From Thamnaconus septentrionalis (lineage: Eukaryota; Chordata; Actinopteri; Tetraodontiformes; Monacanthidae): DNA of 64,000 bases. The stretch spans positions 20,788,501 through 20,852,500 of the forward strand of contig CM020513.1 of NCBI GenBank assembly GCA_009823395.1, read 5' to 3'. Below, in pieces: positions 25,109-51,455 of this stretch. The notes beneath the pieces are model-generated. The model saw nothing but the letters and a program-made list of their open reading frames with translations. It had not been told where the DNA came from and did no database searches. Position 1 is the stretch's first letter. Every line of letters begins with the position of its first letter. The translations under genes and the position numbers were made by a program.

Positions 25109-26834
25109 CACTGTCATATGAAATTGTCATGTAATTGCACCTGCGATCTTATCTGTGAACGTTAGATTAGTTGCATTTAGACACACACCACTAGATGGCA
25201 GTAGGTAACAAAAAGAACAGCATTACCCCCCAGTTTACAAACTCAATTATGCAAATATATATATATATATTATTATAATTACAAGCATTGGTTACAATGA
25301 AATGTACAATTAAGCTTTTATTTCAGACTTAAGCCCATCAATACACAAGACAAGGAGAGCACATTTAATATTAAAAGTCAGTCTATATAACAGTTGAAAA
25401 CTTTTAGTTTTATATTTAGAATTTTTCTCTAAATTTTGATTTATACAATGTTTGGATTACAACCCACATAAGAGGTTGTCACATCTTTTCATTTAGTTGT
25501 TTTTTTTTTTTGAAAACGTGAGAGGTACAAACAAACTAAGATAGCTTTGTAGAGTTCTTCGCTTTTACTAATTTGAATTAAGTATGTTTCACCATTATAA
25601 CAATTTTTGAAAAACTGAATCAAAACAAATAATTGAAAAAAATGACCAAAAGCAACGTATCTATATAACATTTACACTTCATTGCAACAGAAAATATCAA
25701 AGTTTTCAAAATATATCGTTAAAACGGTCCAACTTGTGCCAAACCTACGTTAATGACATGACCTTACAAACAAACAGGTGTACTGGGATAATAGTCATTT
25801 AACAACCAAAGAGATCGTAGGAAACAGCGACATCTGCCGGCAAAACAATGGGCTCTTTGGGTTGCCAAACCTGTACTTAAAAATCTTTCCCCCCCATTAT
25901 TTAGCGTGATTTTCATCGACGAAATAGATACTGGTAGCAACAGAAATGATGTAAAGTTTAGCTAATAATTTGTAGTTCTATATATATATATTTAAAAAAA
26001 AAAATGAAACCATGTATGTACTATTAAGGACATGGGAAAGGTACCTGTTGGGCGAATTAGTAGGATAAGCAAACCTGGCAACCCTTGATAACCAGACGTC
26101 AGAGATCTGCGGCTGTAGCGTTAAGTCACAAAGATTGCGAGCTTTTGTTCCGTGGATGTTAACATAACTTCTACTTTACAACTACAATTTGGCGAATACA
26201 TCGGCAGTAAACGATATGAAAATACACTTTTGACGAACCGTACGTTGTTACAGCTCGGTGAGTATCCTATTTTTTGCCACACCACTAGCACGAAAAAAAT
26301 ATTCCCCAAGCTAGCTAGCGAGTGCTACAGATACATGTGAGAGTGCTTGGTCGAGAAAGAAAGAAAAAAACACTTGACATTTACACTGACTGCTTTCACA
26401 TTGACTAAGTGTATCTTTCATTGAATTGCAAGTAAGTTGTTTAAATGGCCTCCTTTGGCTTCAGTGGATAGAGTAGCCGTCTCCTTTGCTTAGCCTAAAC
26501 CTTCAGCATGCCTGCTGCTGCTGCTGCTTCCGATGTTTATGTCGACAGGCTTTGCTGTTTGGCTTCGATTCATCCTTTGTCTTGTCGTTCAGTTAGTAGA
26601 AGCCGTGTTTCGTTACTTTAGGCAAAAATGCTGTGCGTGAAGCCGTCTCTCTACTGTATGAAGAACCAGTCAAGCTCCAGCATATAGTTTGTATGTCCGC
26701 ACCATGTTAATTAGCTACTTAAATGCATGTCGTTGAGGATGTGGGCCACATGGACTAATAGCGCTAGAAAATAAAGCAATGGTTGCGCATTTACAACCTG
26801 TCCAATACAATTCCGTAGCATTCAGACTCTAGTC
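25109..26834. other. intergenic, no gene recognised
   Basis: AT-rich DNA with TA tracts at 25253-25270 and 25979-25992 and a short CTG run at 26515-26527. The open frames at 26121-26340 on both strands are short mirror frames without family resemblance. Confidence 0.45.
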
Positions 26835-27246
26835 CAGGTGGTGGGCAAACTTTTTGACTGGTTTGGCCACAGTGGGTTCTAAAAATTTCCACAATGGGGG
26901 CCGGGGCAGGAGCAGGAGCAGGAGCAGATGGATGGAGTGTTTTCGTGAGCCACCTCATAGGAGATAAAATATATCATGGGATCAGTAGAAAACACGTGGT
27001 TTCAATGTCAATTGAAAATGAACAAAAGCTTTACAACACAATATGTCTTTGGAGCCCTACGGTATTTAGCTCTTTATTGAAATGACTCCTAAAACTTTAA
27101 TGATAATAATAATAATAACAATGATGATGATGATGATGAAACACAGCTATTTTATCACTTATGGTAAGTAAGTAAGTGTAGTGTAGTGTAATATAATTTC
27201 TTCACGGGCCGCATATGGCCCCCGGGCCGCAGTTTGCCCATGCCTA
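26835..27246. mobile_element. non-autonomous hAT-like element, 412 bp, with target duplication
   Basis: The left end caggtggtgggcaaactttt and the right end, whose reverse complement is taggcatgggcaaactgc, form an imperfect terminal inverted repeat of the hAT type that carries the GGGCAAACT core. The flanks are ctctagtc and ctgtagtc, 7 of 8 identical, which fits an 8-bp target duplication. A near-terminal cgggccgcatatggcccccg block is typical of such elements. Inside are a GGAGCA repeat (26905-26926) and TAA/GAT microsatellites (27098-27137). No transposase. Confidence 0.7.
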
Positions 27247-29759
27247 CTGTAGTCAGATTTATGCAGGGGTTTCCCTCCTCAACTAACAAGTGGACAAACG
27301 GCTGTTAAACCAGATTTCTGCTGGAAAACAAGGTCAACATTTCCCTCATCTCTCCTCTCACCATGCTGGGCGGGTGTCTTCCACTGACCACTAGTCTGCC
27401 CAGAGGTTGGATGCCTTTTTTTTTTGTGGCCTGGTGTTTTGTTGACACTTGCAAACCCAGCCCTGCTTTAACCTTTGGGGCTTTTTTCTCTCTTTTAACA
27501 ACCCCAGTCTCCAAACCAGCAGTTCTTAGCTGGCTGTATTGTTGTCTCACAGGCAGGGGATCCGGCCCCCTAGCAGGAACTAGTGATTGAACCCCCCGCC
27601 CCAACCCTTACACCCCCCTCCCACACGCCTGTCAGACCAGACCAGACCAGACCAGACCAGGCCAGCCCAGCCAGGGGCTTTTAATTATATCGTCTGAACC
27701 CACATCACTCCTCCAGCAGCTCTTCCTTCCTGCATCATTAAGCTCGGCAGGGGGTAATAAAGTAACAACACCTACAGGGGGAAACTAAGAATGAGGCTTT
27801 GTGCTGCTTTTGATTTCCTTTACAGCTATCAAATGAATTTGTATTGTTATGAGTGACCTCATAGGTAATGAATGCATGACGGCAGGCTGGTTATGAAAGG
27901 TCGGTAGATGCTCGATTGGCGAGCATTTTATCCGATATACCATAACTACTGAATATGTATTTTAAATACTTCCAAAAAAATTTGAAACTTGGTCCAAATA
28001 TGAACTTCTCAACCTTCTTGTTATATATTGACATACTGATTTACACTACTTTACATTGGAGCAGCTCAAGTGCTGAAATTGATCGCTTAGAGCCCATTTT
28101 TTTTTTTTTTTTACATGCATTTGAATCCAAAGCACGTTCTTGAGAGAATCTCCATTGTATTTCAATGAGGCTGGCCGCTACCATTGCTTGTACGCACAGA
28201 TACACACGTGCTGCTAGCTGTTTAGCTTCTCCCTCAGTGTTAGAGCATGGCATCCACGTGTTGTGCACAGCAGTAGAGTAACGTAGCCAGTGGTTCCACA
28301 CCATAATAACAGGCTTCTACAGAGTTTTTTTTCCCCCCCGCCCTGTTAAATGCAAATATATCCCTTGAGTTTCAAGCACAATGTTGTTTTTTAAAGGTAC
28401 AGTGTGTAAACTTTGCCAAGACTAAGATGCAAAAGCTCAAAGTGCTACCTGTAAAAATAGTCGTTCTACCTTTTAGAATGTTTTTTTTCTTCATATATAC
28501 ACACAGCAGTGGTCTTGCTCACAGTTGGTTGCTATCTTGCACCACCATGTGTTTTACGGCAGCCCACTAACGCATTTTGTATTGAGGGTTGGAGGTGTGC
28601 CTACTCGGATACAGCAAATGCTAAGAACAAATGGTTATTCACTCTCGCTGAAATGCAGTGGGGTCTTTTGTGCATATTGGGCGTCAGTACTGCACTGATT
28701 GACATGTTTAAACCTACATATACAATTTACATCATCCAACATTTGCAACAAAGTGCTACCGGTGACTGGTGTGCCATTGTACATTTACAAAACCATGCAC
28801 GTTTATAATGTATGGCTGCTGGAACCACCTTGCTATTATCTCCTGGGCTCCGCTGCTGTGTGTGTGTGTGTGTGTCTGTCTGTGTGTTTATTGTCTGCAC
28901 GCGGATGTGTGCAATTGACCACAGGGATGTTTGAGCCTCGAGCCACTAGGAAATGATCTGTACCTACTTTTCAAGTCTCTCTTACGACGCTGGCCAGCAG
29001 GGGCTACGTCGCCGTGGGTGTCTGTGCGTGTCCGTGCACGTGCACGTGCACGCTTGGGTCTCGCGTATCGCACAGTTTGGGGTCAACCAACCAGTCAGCC
29101 AGTGCAGCAGGTTTTCCTTGTCGGCCCATATGTTTTCACCATTTCTGCTGCGTGGGTTGCTTTTACTTTATTATTGGCGGCGATAATAGCAGCTCACTGG
29201 CAGTGTCTCGCTGCAGGTTAATTGCCACTGGTTGTTTGTGTCATGCATGCAGGTAAGATAAAGTTTTATCTCGGTACTCGTTATCCAGGAACAGGGACAA
29301 TCCCTCGAGGGAGTACAAACTCTTCACGTGTGACCAAATGAAAAGGAGTGGTTCATGTCACCTGTGCATCTTTCCCGACACACCTTGGCAGGGCAGTAGA
29401 ACCTGTCTGCCTGTCATTCTTTAGATACCTTTGTTGCCGTTGCAGGAGCATAAGAGATTGGAAATGGTTTTGGTATGGTTCCCATTTGTGTTAAGCACAT
29501 CTTCACGGATTTTCATGCTCTCATAATGATCACGTAGCATTCAAGGTCATTATTTTATCAAACTGTGCAGAAACGAGTCAAATGACCCCGTATCAGCGTC
29601 TTTAACAAAATGAATCAACTTATAACACCTGTCGTAAACAGTAAAAAGTTCAATTATGCCAGCCATTAATCTGAAGAGACAAGGTTGAATGTGGAGTGAA
29701 TGGATATCAGTGTGCAGGCTTCTTTCATAATATCAATTTTTCTTCTCCGTCCCTCCCAG
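27247..29759. other. intergenic DNA upstream of MBTPS1
   Basis: Contains an ACCAG pentamer array at 27628-27660, a possible MITE left end at 28394-28420, TG repeats at 28855-28875 and a GTGCAC repeat at 29034-29050. A sequence tgcatgcaggtaagata at about 29244-29260 would serve as a splice donor and could end a non-coding first exon of MBTPS1, but nothing confirms it. Confidence 0.4.
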
Positions 29760-30077
29760 ATCCAGCAATATAAGGCATTCCAGTGGAGCACCGCCGGCAC
29801 TGCTCTTTGCCCTGAACACCTCTCCACCCTGCCCACTGATCACACTGGGTTGACCCCTTCACCATCTCTCAACATGGCTGACACATTCCCACTCGGGCAG
29901 CGCCACTGACCACCACCCTGGACCTGCACCATGGAGCGGAAACGCAGAAAGAAGTTTTAGCTGCTCCGGCCGTTTGCACTATGGACTCTGTTTCGGAGCT
30001 TTGGACCTGATCGTTTTCATCCAAACCAAGCCCGCCCGCTGTTTTCCAAACGGTTTGTTCTAGCGCCACAACTCAAG
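29760..30077 (+). promoter_or_regulatory. mbtps1: MBTPS1 5' leader with three short upstream ORFs
   Basis: A strong acceptor (tttttcttctccgtccctcccag, positions 29737-29759) opens this leader exon, which runs into the coding exon. Three complete uORFs precede the main start: 29874-29909 (11 codons plus TGA), 29931-29960 (9 codons plus TAG, start context caccATGg) and 29981-30010 (9 codons plus TGA). None overlaps the main ORF. Such uORFs commonly lower translation and allow stress-responsive reinitiation. That consequence is inferred here. Confidence 0.55.
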
Positions 30078-45238
<15,161 letters not shown>

Positions 45239-45604
45239 GCGGGACTGCGGCTTTCAGCCACTGTTTGTGAGGACAACTCGTGTTGGAGCTGATTTTTTTT
45301 TTTTTTTTTTACAACAGCGGATAAAGCGTCCGGCAGGCAAAAGACTGCAGAATCAAAGCTGACGGACGTGAACTTGATGCGACATTCGGTCTTTGATGAC
45401 AAACGGCTTCAGCGCCTCTCATCCGTTGGCGAGTGCGCTCGGGCACTCGGACTGAAGAACAGTATTTCACGATGTTGTACGTACACACACAGACAGACAC
45501 ACACATACAGAGACACTACAACACACACGGTACACATCTTCCCCCAAAACTTGGCTCTTTGTGATAGCCACGCTGACATCTCCTTCTCTGACCAAACTGT
45601 TTAT

Positions 45605-45610
45605 AATAAA
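45605..45610 (+). promoter_or_regulatory. mbtps1: candidate MBTPS1 polyadenylation signal AATAAA
   Basis: The hexamer lies 367 bases past the MBTPS1 stop codon, within ttataataaattcaatgtg, and is followed by a GT/T-rich stretch. It is the first good signal downstream of the gene. Confidence 0.55.
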
Positions 45611-45689
45611 TTCAATGTGTCTGACTTTTATATTTATTGAAGTTGCTCAAACCCCGAGTGCACACCAATCAAATATACACATCTGACGA

Positions 45690-45720
<31 letters not shown>

Positions 45721-47378
45721 ATTCAAACTTGAGGACCATCCAGTTTTTTTTGACCTCCTGCAACACTATCCAGTCTTTTTGTATGTCCTGCTCTGGTCTT
45801 AGAAATGTCACTGTCGTTTCATTGTTTTTATATTTTCTATGAGTAAAGGCCAGGCGTTCCGTTCATATCCTACTCTGTGATGATTGACAGGTTGTTCAAC
45901 TATATCCCATTGATTAAAAGCATTATCAAAGTCATTTGGTCGGGTAATGTCCGTGTGATTGCATGACTTATTGTTTCCTTGTTTCTTGATTGGGGGACCA
46001 GTCAAGGTAACAAACTGACCACGGAGAGTCGGGACTGTTTGATTCTGAAGGGCACCAACTCACAAATGTGTTTCACAAATGGTTAAGTTTTCAGCGGAAA
46101 ACAAGTGTTTCAATCCAACTTGGTAGCGGACTTTGTTGCTGAAGGTTATTTGGGATCCATCCATGAATAAGTGTGAAACTCTATTGCTCAAAAATCCTTG
46201 ATGAAAAGTCAAGATTTGCCAATGGGTCTAATATGGAATCAGAATGAAGATTGCAGTTTGCTCCATTCACTTACACGAGCTTGAGACGTATTTTTGGTTG
46301 GTTTAGTCAACCTCATCTTTAACTCTGGATCTGGCTTCATTTGAAAAGCTAGTTCATTTTTAATCCCATTAATATTTCAAATGATAAGACACCCGTCAGA
46401 AAACTGAGAAGTGGGTGAGTTCCAAAGGAACTTGTTTTTTTGTTTGTTTTTTTTTAACATTTTTTTTTATTTTTATACCTACAGAACCATGAGACAATAC
46501 TACAGACTGTTTCTGCAGTGACTAAGGCCACCCAATTGAACTGCTTTTGGAGCCTGTGGTCTGTGTCACCGCCCTGCGCCCTGAATTCAGTGAGGCAGGT
46601 TGATTCCATCAGAGGTGATGTGCGTCGGTGTGCTCGGGGGTTTGAGCTTTTGCTCCTTATCCGAGCCTAATAGGCCAGATCAGCCTTTGAATCTGTCACC
46701 CGTCCTCTTGGATGATGGCCCCAATGAACAACTAATCTCTCCCGGAGCCTTGGGAAACTGGGAAATGACCCCGGAGCCAGCTAGCTGCGCTAACAAGATT
46801 TGGTAAAGCTGGTGGTGAGTGGAGGTCACATGCCCTCTTTCCCTCCACGGTTCCCAGATGCCAGATGACTTCGTGTCAGACCAATCGAGACGCCCTCTCG
46901 CATCCCGGATGGCCAGTTGAAGCAGACACAGTGGCGGCTCTCGTTTAAGCCTCCTCAACCCTTCCACCATCACACGTTCAGGTTTTTTTTTCTCTTTTTT
47001 CTGACATTCCTATCCATGATCAGATGGAGTCCAGTCACAATGTTTCCTGGATGTCTCTCGTCCATCCTCTCAGAATTGTTTAATTGCATTAACCCCAGTA
47101 CTTGGGGCCACACGCCTTCCGAGGTGAGCCGACCCTTCTCCCCCGCTAACCCCTCATCTCCAGTGTCAGCAAGTTTTCACGCCGTGGCTCAAGTTAGGTT
47201 CACATGACTTGGACCCGAGTCAGACCCAAGTCATGAATCAGATGACAAAAACGACTTGAGCGCAATTCACTCGTGACTTCGCCAGCACCTTAGGCTTTTC
47301 AAGGAACAACTTGAAAGACTCTGCAAGTCCAAATATTTAGAATATTTTTTTTGGTGGTGGTGGTGGTGGGGGTGCTTG

Positions 47379-47445
47379 GCAGCATTGTGGCGCAGTGGTT
47401 AGCACCGTTGCCTCACATCTAGAAGGTTGTAGGCTACATCCAGAC
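47379..47445 (+). repeat. SINE head fragment (A-box part), sense
   Basis: gcattgtggcgcagtggtta followed by gcaccgttgcctcac matches the tRNA-like head of the SINE at 5320-5603. A decayed B-box region (ggttgtaggctacatcc) follows, and the body is missing. Confidence 0.6.
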
Positions 47446-47798
47446 TAAAGTTTGTGCAGCGTACTGAAGAAAATCACCTGCCCCTTTGAAATCTTTTCTG
47501 AGAGATGATTCCAGCGAGCGTTAAGTCAGAGAATGATGTGCCGCGAGATGCAGCGGTGGGAGATAACAAAGTACAAAAATACTTCATTCGTGTACTTTAG
47601 TAGATGTTTCAGGTGTCTGTACTATACTATACTTCAGCATTTACTTTTATGACAACTTATTATGCCTACATTTGTCCACAAATATATCTGTTTTGCACTC
47701 CTTGCATTGGAAAATATATATTTTTTGCCAACTGGTTTTAAGCTAGCTGTAGGTGACGTTTGTTTGTTCTTGGTGGGTTCACTGAGACTTCACTGCAA

Positions 47799-47801
<3 letters not shown>

Positions 47802-47888
<87 letters not shown>
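47802..47888. repeat. (CA)43 microsatellite upstream of SLC38A8
   Basis: Uninterrupted CA dinucleotides over 87 bases, ending 160 bases before the SLC38A8 start codon. The length makes it likely polymorphic and prone to assembly length errors. Confidence 0.95.
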
Positions 47889-47890
<2 letters not shown>

Positions 47891-48048
47891 AAGAAGGATT
47901 CGGCCAAAACTTTCCGAGCAGCCCCTGAAGGCAGCAGAAATAACAGCTCCCTTCCCACCCACCCAGCCACCCAGCCACACCTTGCCCGGCCCGGCCCGGC
48001 CCGGCCCTGCCGCAGTACAGCGGCCGCACCGTCGCAGCCGGTCGAAGC

Positions 48049-50891
48049 ATGGAGGAGTTGGCCAGAGAGAGCATCACCCTCCTGGCGTCTTCCTCGGCCA
48101 AGCCCCCGCTGGATGTGAGCGCCGAGCCTCGGCTGGGCTCCCTGGGGGCCATCTTCATCATGCTCAAGTCCGCCCTGGGCGCCGGCCTGCTCAACTTCCC
48201 CTGGGCCTTCGAGAGAGCCGGCGGCGTCCGCAGCGCTGTGACGGTGGAGCTGGTGGGAACCGCTTTTTTTTCACTTTATCCGCAAATAGAAATCTTCATG
48301 TGTCTCTGTCAGGAGAGCTGAGTGCTTTGTCCTGAGCTGGCTTCTGGCAAATCTCGCACATTTCTTAGAAGTGGTCGAAGCTGGAGAAGGGTTTTGCGAC
48401 TTTACTTTTCGGTTTGTAGTGGGGGGGCAAAGTCGCGTCATCTGCTGACGGCTCAGGTGAAGTAATTGAGAGAAATCCCACCTGGCAAAGGTTGATGCTT
48501 TTTCACCAACCTGTTAATTATTAACATGTTTTGTGGCAAAAATCTCCATTTTTTTGTTGTTGTTTTGTTTAGTGTTGTGTTTATAGCCACTGACCATGTG
48601 GGCAGGCAGAGACTACAAAGGATACTTTTATCCACTCATTGGACAAATTCCCAGTCATACATTTGGACCGTGACTTCCTGGCAAAGTTCATACTGCTGAT
48701 GAATAGAGAACAAAATACAATTTTCTACAAAATCATCAGAACAAATGAAAATGCATGGGAAACAATAGATTTTTTATTTATTTATTTTATTTTAAATGTT
48801 GTCAAATGTAAATGTTTGAATGTGGTGTATTATCTGTTTTAAACTCGAGGCCTCTTTTATACAAACAAATGCAAGACAAAAAATTTAAAGCCATAAATAT
48901 TTTAATAAATAACAAAATTCACTTTTTTGACCTACTTGAAATCTTTATCATACATTGAACGTGCTTGCATTTATAAATATTTTACATTTTGAACTTTGGC
49001 ACCATCTGGTGGTCTTGGCTTTTTTTTTTTTTTTTTTTTAAATCAGAGCTCAAGATGTATTGATTGAATTACTTTTTTCCACGTCTTTTTCCATGGCATA
49101 TTTAAATGTTGTCCTTATTTGATCTGTGCTATGAATGAGATAGTTTTTTTCAACGCTTTAGCTGAAAAGTTTTCATTTTAGAATTTAAATGGTGAATTAA
49201 ACAGATGATGATCAGAGCGGTGGTCAAAGGTTGATGCAGCTGTCACCTCACAGCACCCCCATGTTCAGGATTCATTGTTGAAGAGAGAAATTCATCCCAT
49301 TTGATTCTGGAATTTATTTTATGTATTTATAAAAGCAGTTGTCTGATTTTTTTTAAATTTTATTTTATTTCATATAGTTTAATTATTGTAAGGGTAAAAT
49401 TTGAAAGAGTGGACAGATGTCAAAAGTCCCGATGATCTCCTGAAGCTCCTGATTAGACATTAGTTCAAATGATCCCACTTGTACCTTCATAGCTGTATAA
49501 TTGAGCTGTCCTTCGCCCCTCAGGTCTCTCTTGTGTTCCTCATCAGTGGTCTGATCATCCTGGGCTACTCTTCTTCCATCAGTGGCCAGTGCACTTACCA
49601 GGCGGTGGTCAAGCACGTGTGCGGGCCAGCCATCGGCCAGCTGTGTGAGATCTGCTTCGTCTTCAACCTCTTCATGATCGGGGTGGCCTTCCTGGTTATC
49701 GTGGACGATCAGCTGGAGAAATGTGAGTGTGCGAACTGCAGAACCGTGAAAACGCTATCTTCTATTTGTAAAATCCTAAACTATTGATTATCTTGTATTT
49801 TTCTATGCTCTATGTCACTTTATGTTTCCACAGTCATTATGAATGTGGAAATGTAAATATTGCAGATAACTAAATAGCCAGAAGCGGCAGCTCCCACTGT
49901 GAGCTATTGTGCAGAAACACACATGCAAGCAGCCTGGAAATGAAAACGAACTCCAATCATAGCTAAAATGAAGCTGGATGAGACCCTAAATCCCGAGAGT
50001 TGCCTTCTGGTACCAGAAATGTCACAATGTGTTTGACATGCTGGGCTCAGCTTCGCCCTCTAGCGGTGGAAAAATATTGCATATTGTCCCTTTAAGGCGA
50101 TATGGGGAAACTCCAACCTTGACTGGTTGTTCAAGGAAAGAACGTAACACACCTGGTCGTTGATGCACATTTGTTTGCTTTTGTCCCCTCTTGTGCGCTA
50201 GTGTGCGGCTCCCTGTACGAGGTGCTGACCGGGTTGCCAGAGTCGGAGATGCCGTACCACTTCTACACGGACCAGCGCTTCGCTCTGGTGCTCCTCTGCC
50301 TCTTCCTCATCCTGCCGCTGTCCATCCCCAAAGAGATCAGCATCCAGAAGTACATCAGGTTAGCTCCGCGCTGCTCGTATGCACGGCTGCTGTTTGCCCC
50401 GTGTGGTTTACAAGTACGATTCTTCTGCTAATGGGATCTGCTGAAGATTTCTGGGCGTTGTCGCAACCTACCTGGTTTCTCTGTATAGATTTAGTTTGAA
50501 GGGCAGCGAAACCTTCGGAACAAAAGACACACAGGCTATTGGCCTGTTTTGCTGGCAACCTTTTTCCATTGGATTGCTCAGATTTAGATATTAGGTGTCG
50601 CACTGGTAAATACTGAGTCTGTACGTCCAAATACAAAACTTATTCACTTATCTGTGCAGACTGTACATACATGTACGAGGTAACCCGGTGGTCAGTGTGA
50701 CCTCCCCAGCAGTTGCACTAAACAGTCCCCAGTCCTGGCCTGAACTGTGTATGAAAATGTCCCTCGTGTCTCTGTTGTCCTCGCAGCGTCCTCGGCACCC
50801 TGGCTGCCACCTACATGACCGTTGCCATTGTGGTCCGATACCACACCGCTCCGCCTGTTCTGGTTCGCATCACGCCTCTCCGCAGCACTGG

Positions 50892-50928
<37 letters not shown>

Positions 50929-51409
50929 TGTGTGCGCGCGCAAAGTGAGTCCAATCTATCTGCTCCGCTGGCCCAAATAAGTGGCCCGAGTCAAAGGTAG
51001 CGGCTGGAGCCCCCGCGGGTATCTCACCAGAGAGAGGAATTGCTTGGGCTCAGTCAGTGAGATATAAAGCAACAGTTCCATCAAGAGATTTAAAAGCAGG
51101 GGGGAAATATTGGGCAAACCATTTCTCGGGCATGTTTTCGGGGGGCCCACCTGTACTGCCAGTGAGAGGTTCCACATTCCAAGTTTGTCTTCAACTTCCA
51201 CGTTTCTGATGCAAAAGCCGTTGTTGGAAAACACGTTTTGAGGGGTTACAGTGAAAAGCCGTGGCAAGTACTGGCAAGTTGCAAGAAATTAGAAGAAAGA
51301 AATTAGAAGTTGTTACAAAAGTAGGCTCAGACTCTATTTGAGACCCGGTGCATTGTGGGAGGGCAGAGAAGCCATCTAGCCACCTTGCTCAATACTTCTG
51401 CTACTTCTC

Positions 51410-51455
<46 letters not shown>

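Larger units (their letters stand above)
45239..48048. other. MBTPS1 3' UTR and MBTPS1-SLC38A8 intergenic DNA
   Basis: The MBTPS1 3' side carries an AATAAA at 45605-45610. CA microsatellites lie at 45691-45716 and 47802-47888, and a TGG/GGT repeat at 47352-47372. A SINE head fragment is at 47379-47445. A CGGCC pentamer run (47985-48006) lies just before the SLC38A8 start codon. No other gene is supported. Confidence 0.5.

Noticed and set aside
28953..29256. Overlapping + strand frames near the MBTPS1 upstream region
   Set aside because: They run through TG/GTGCAC repeats in three frames. No protein resemblance.
47760..48335. 191-codon frame starting in the CA repeat
   Set aside because: It encodes a His-Thr repeat and then an out-of-frame shadow of SLC38A8 exon 1.
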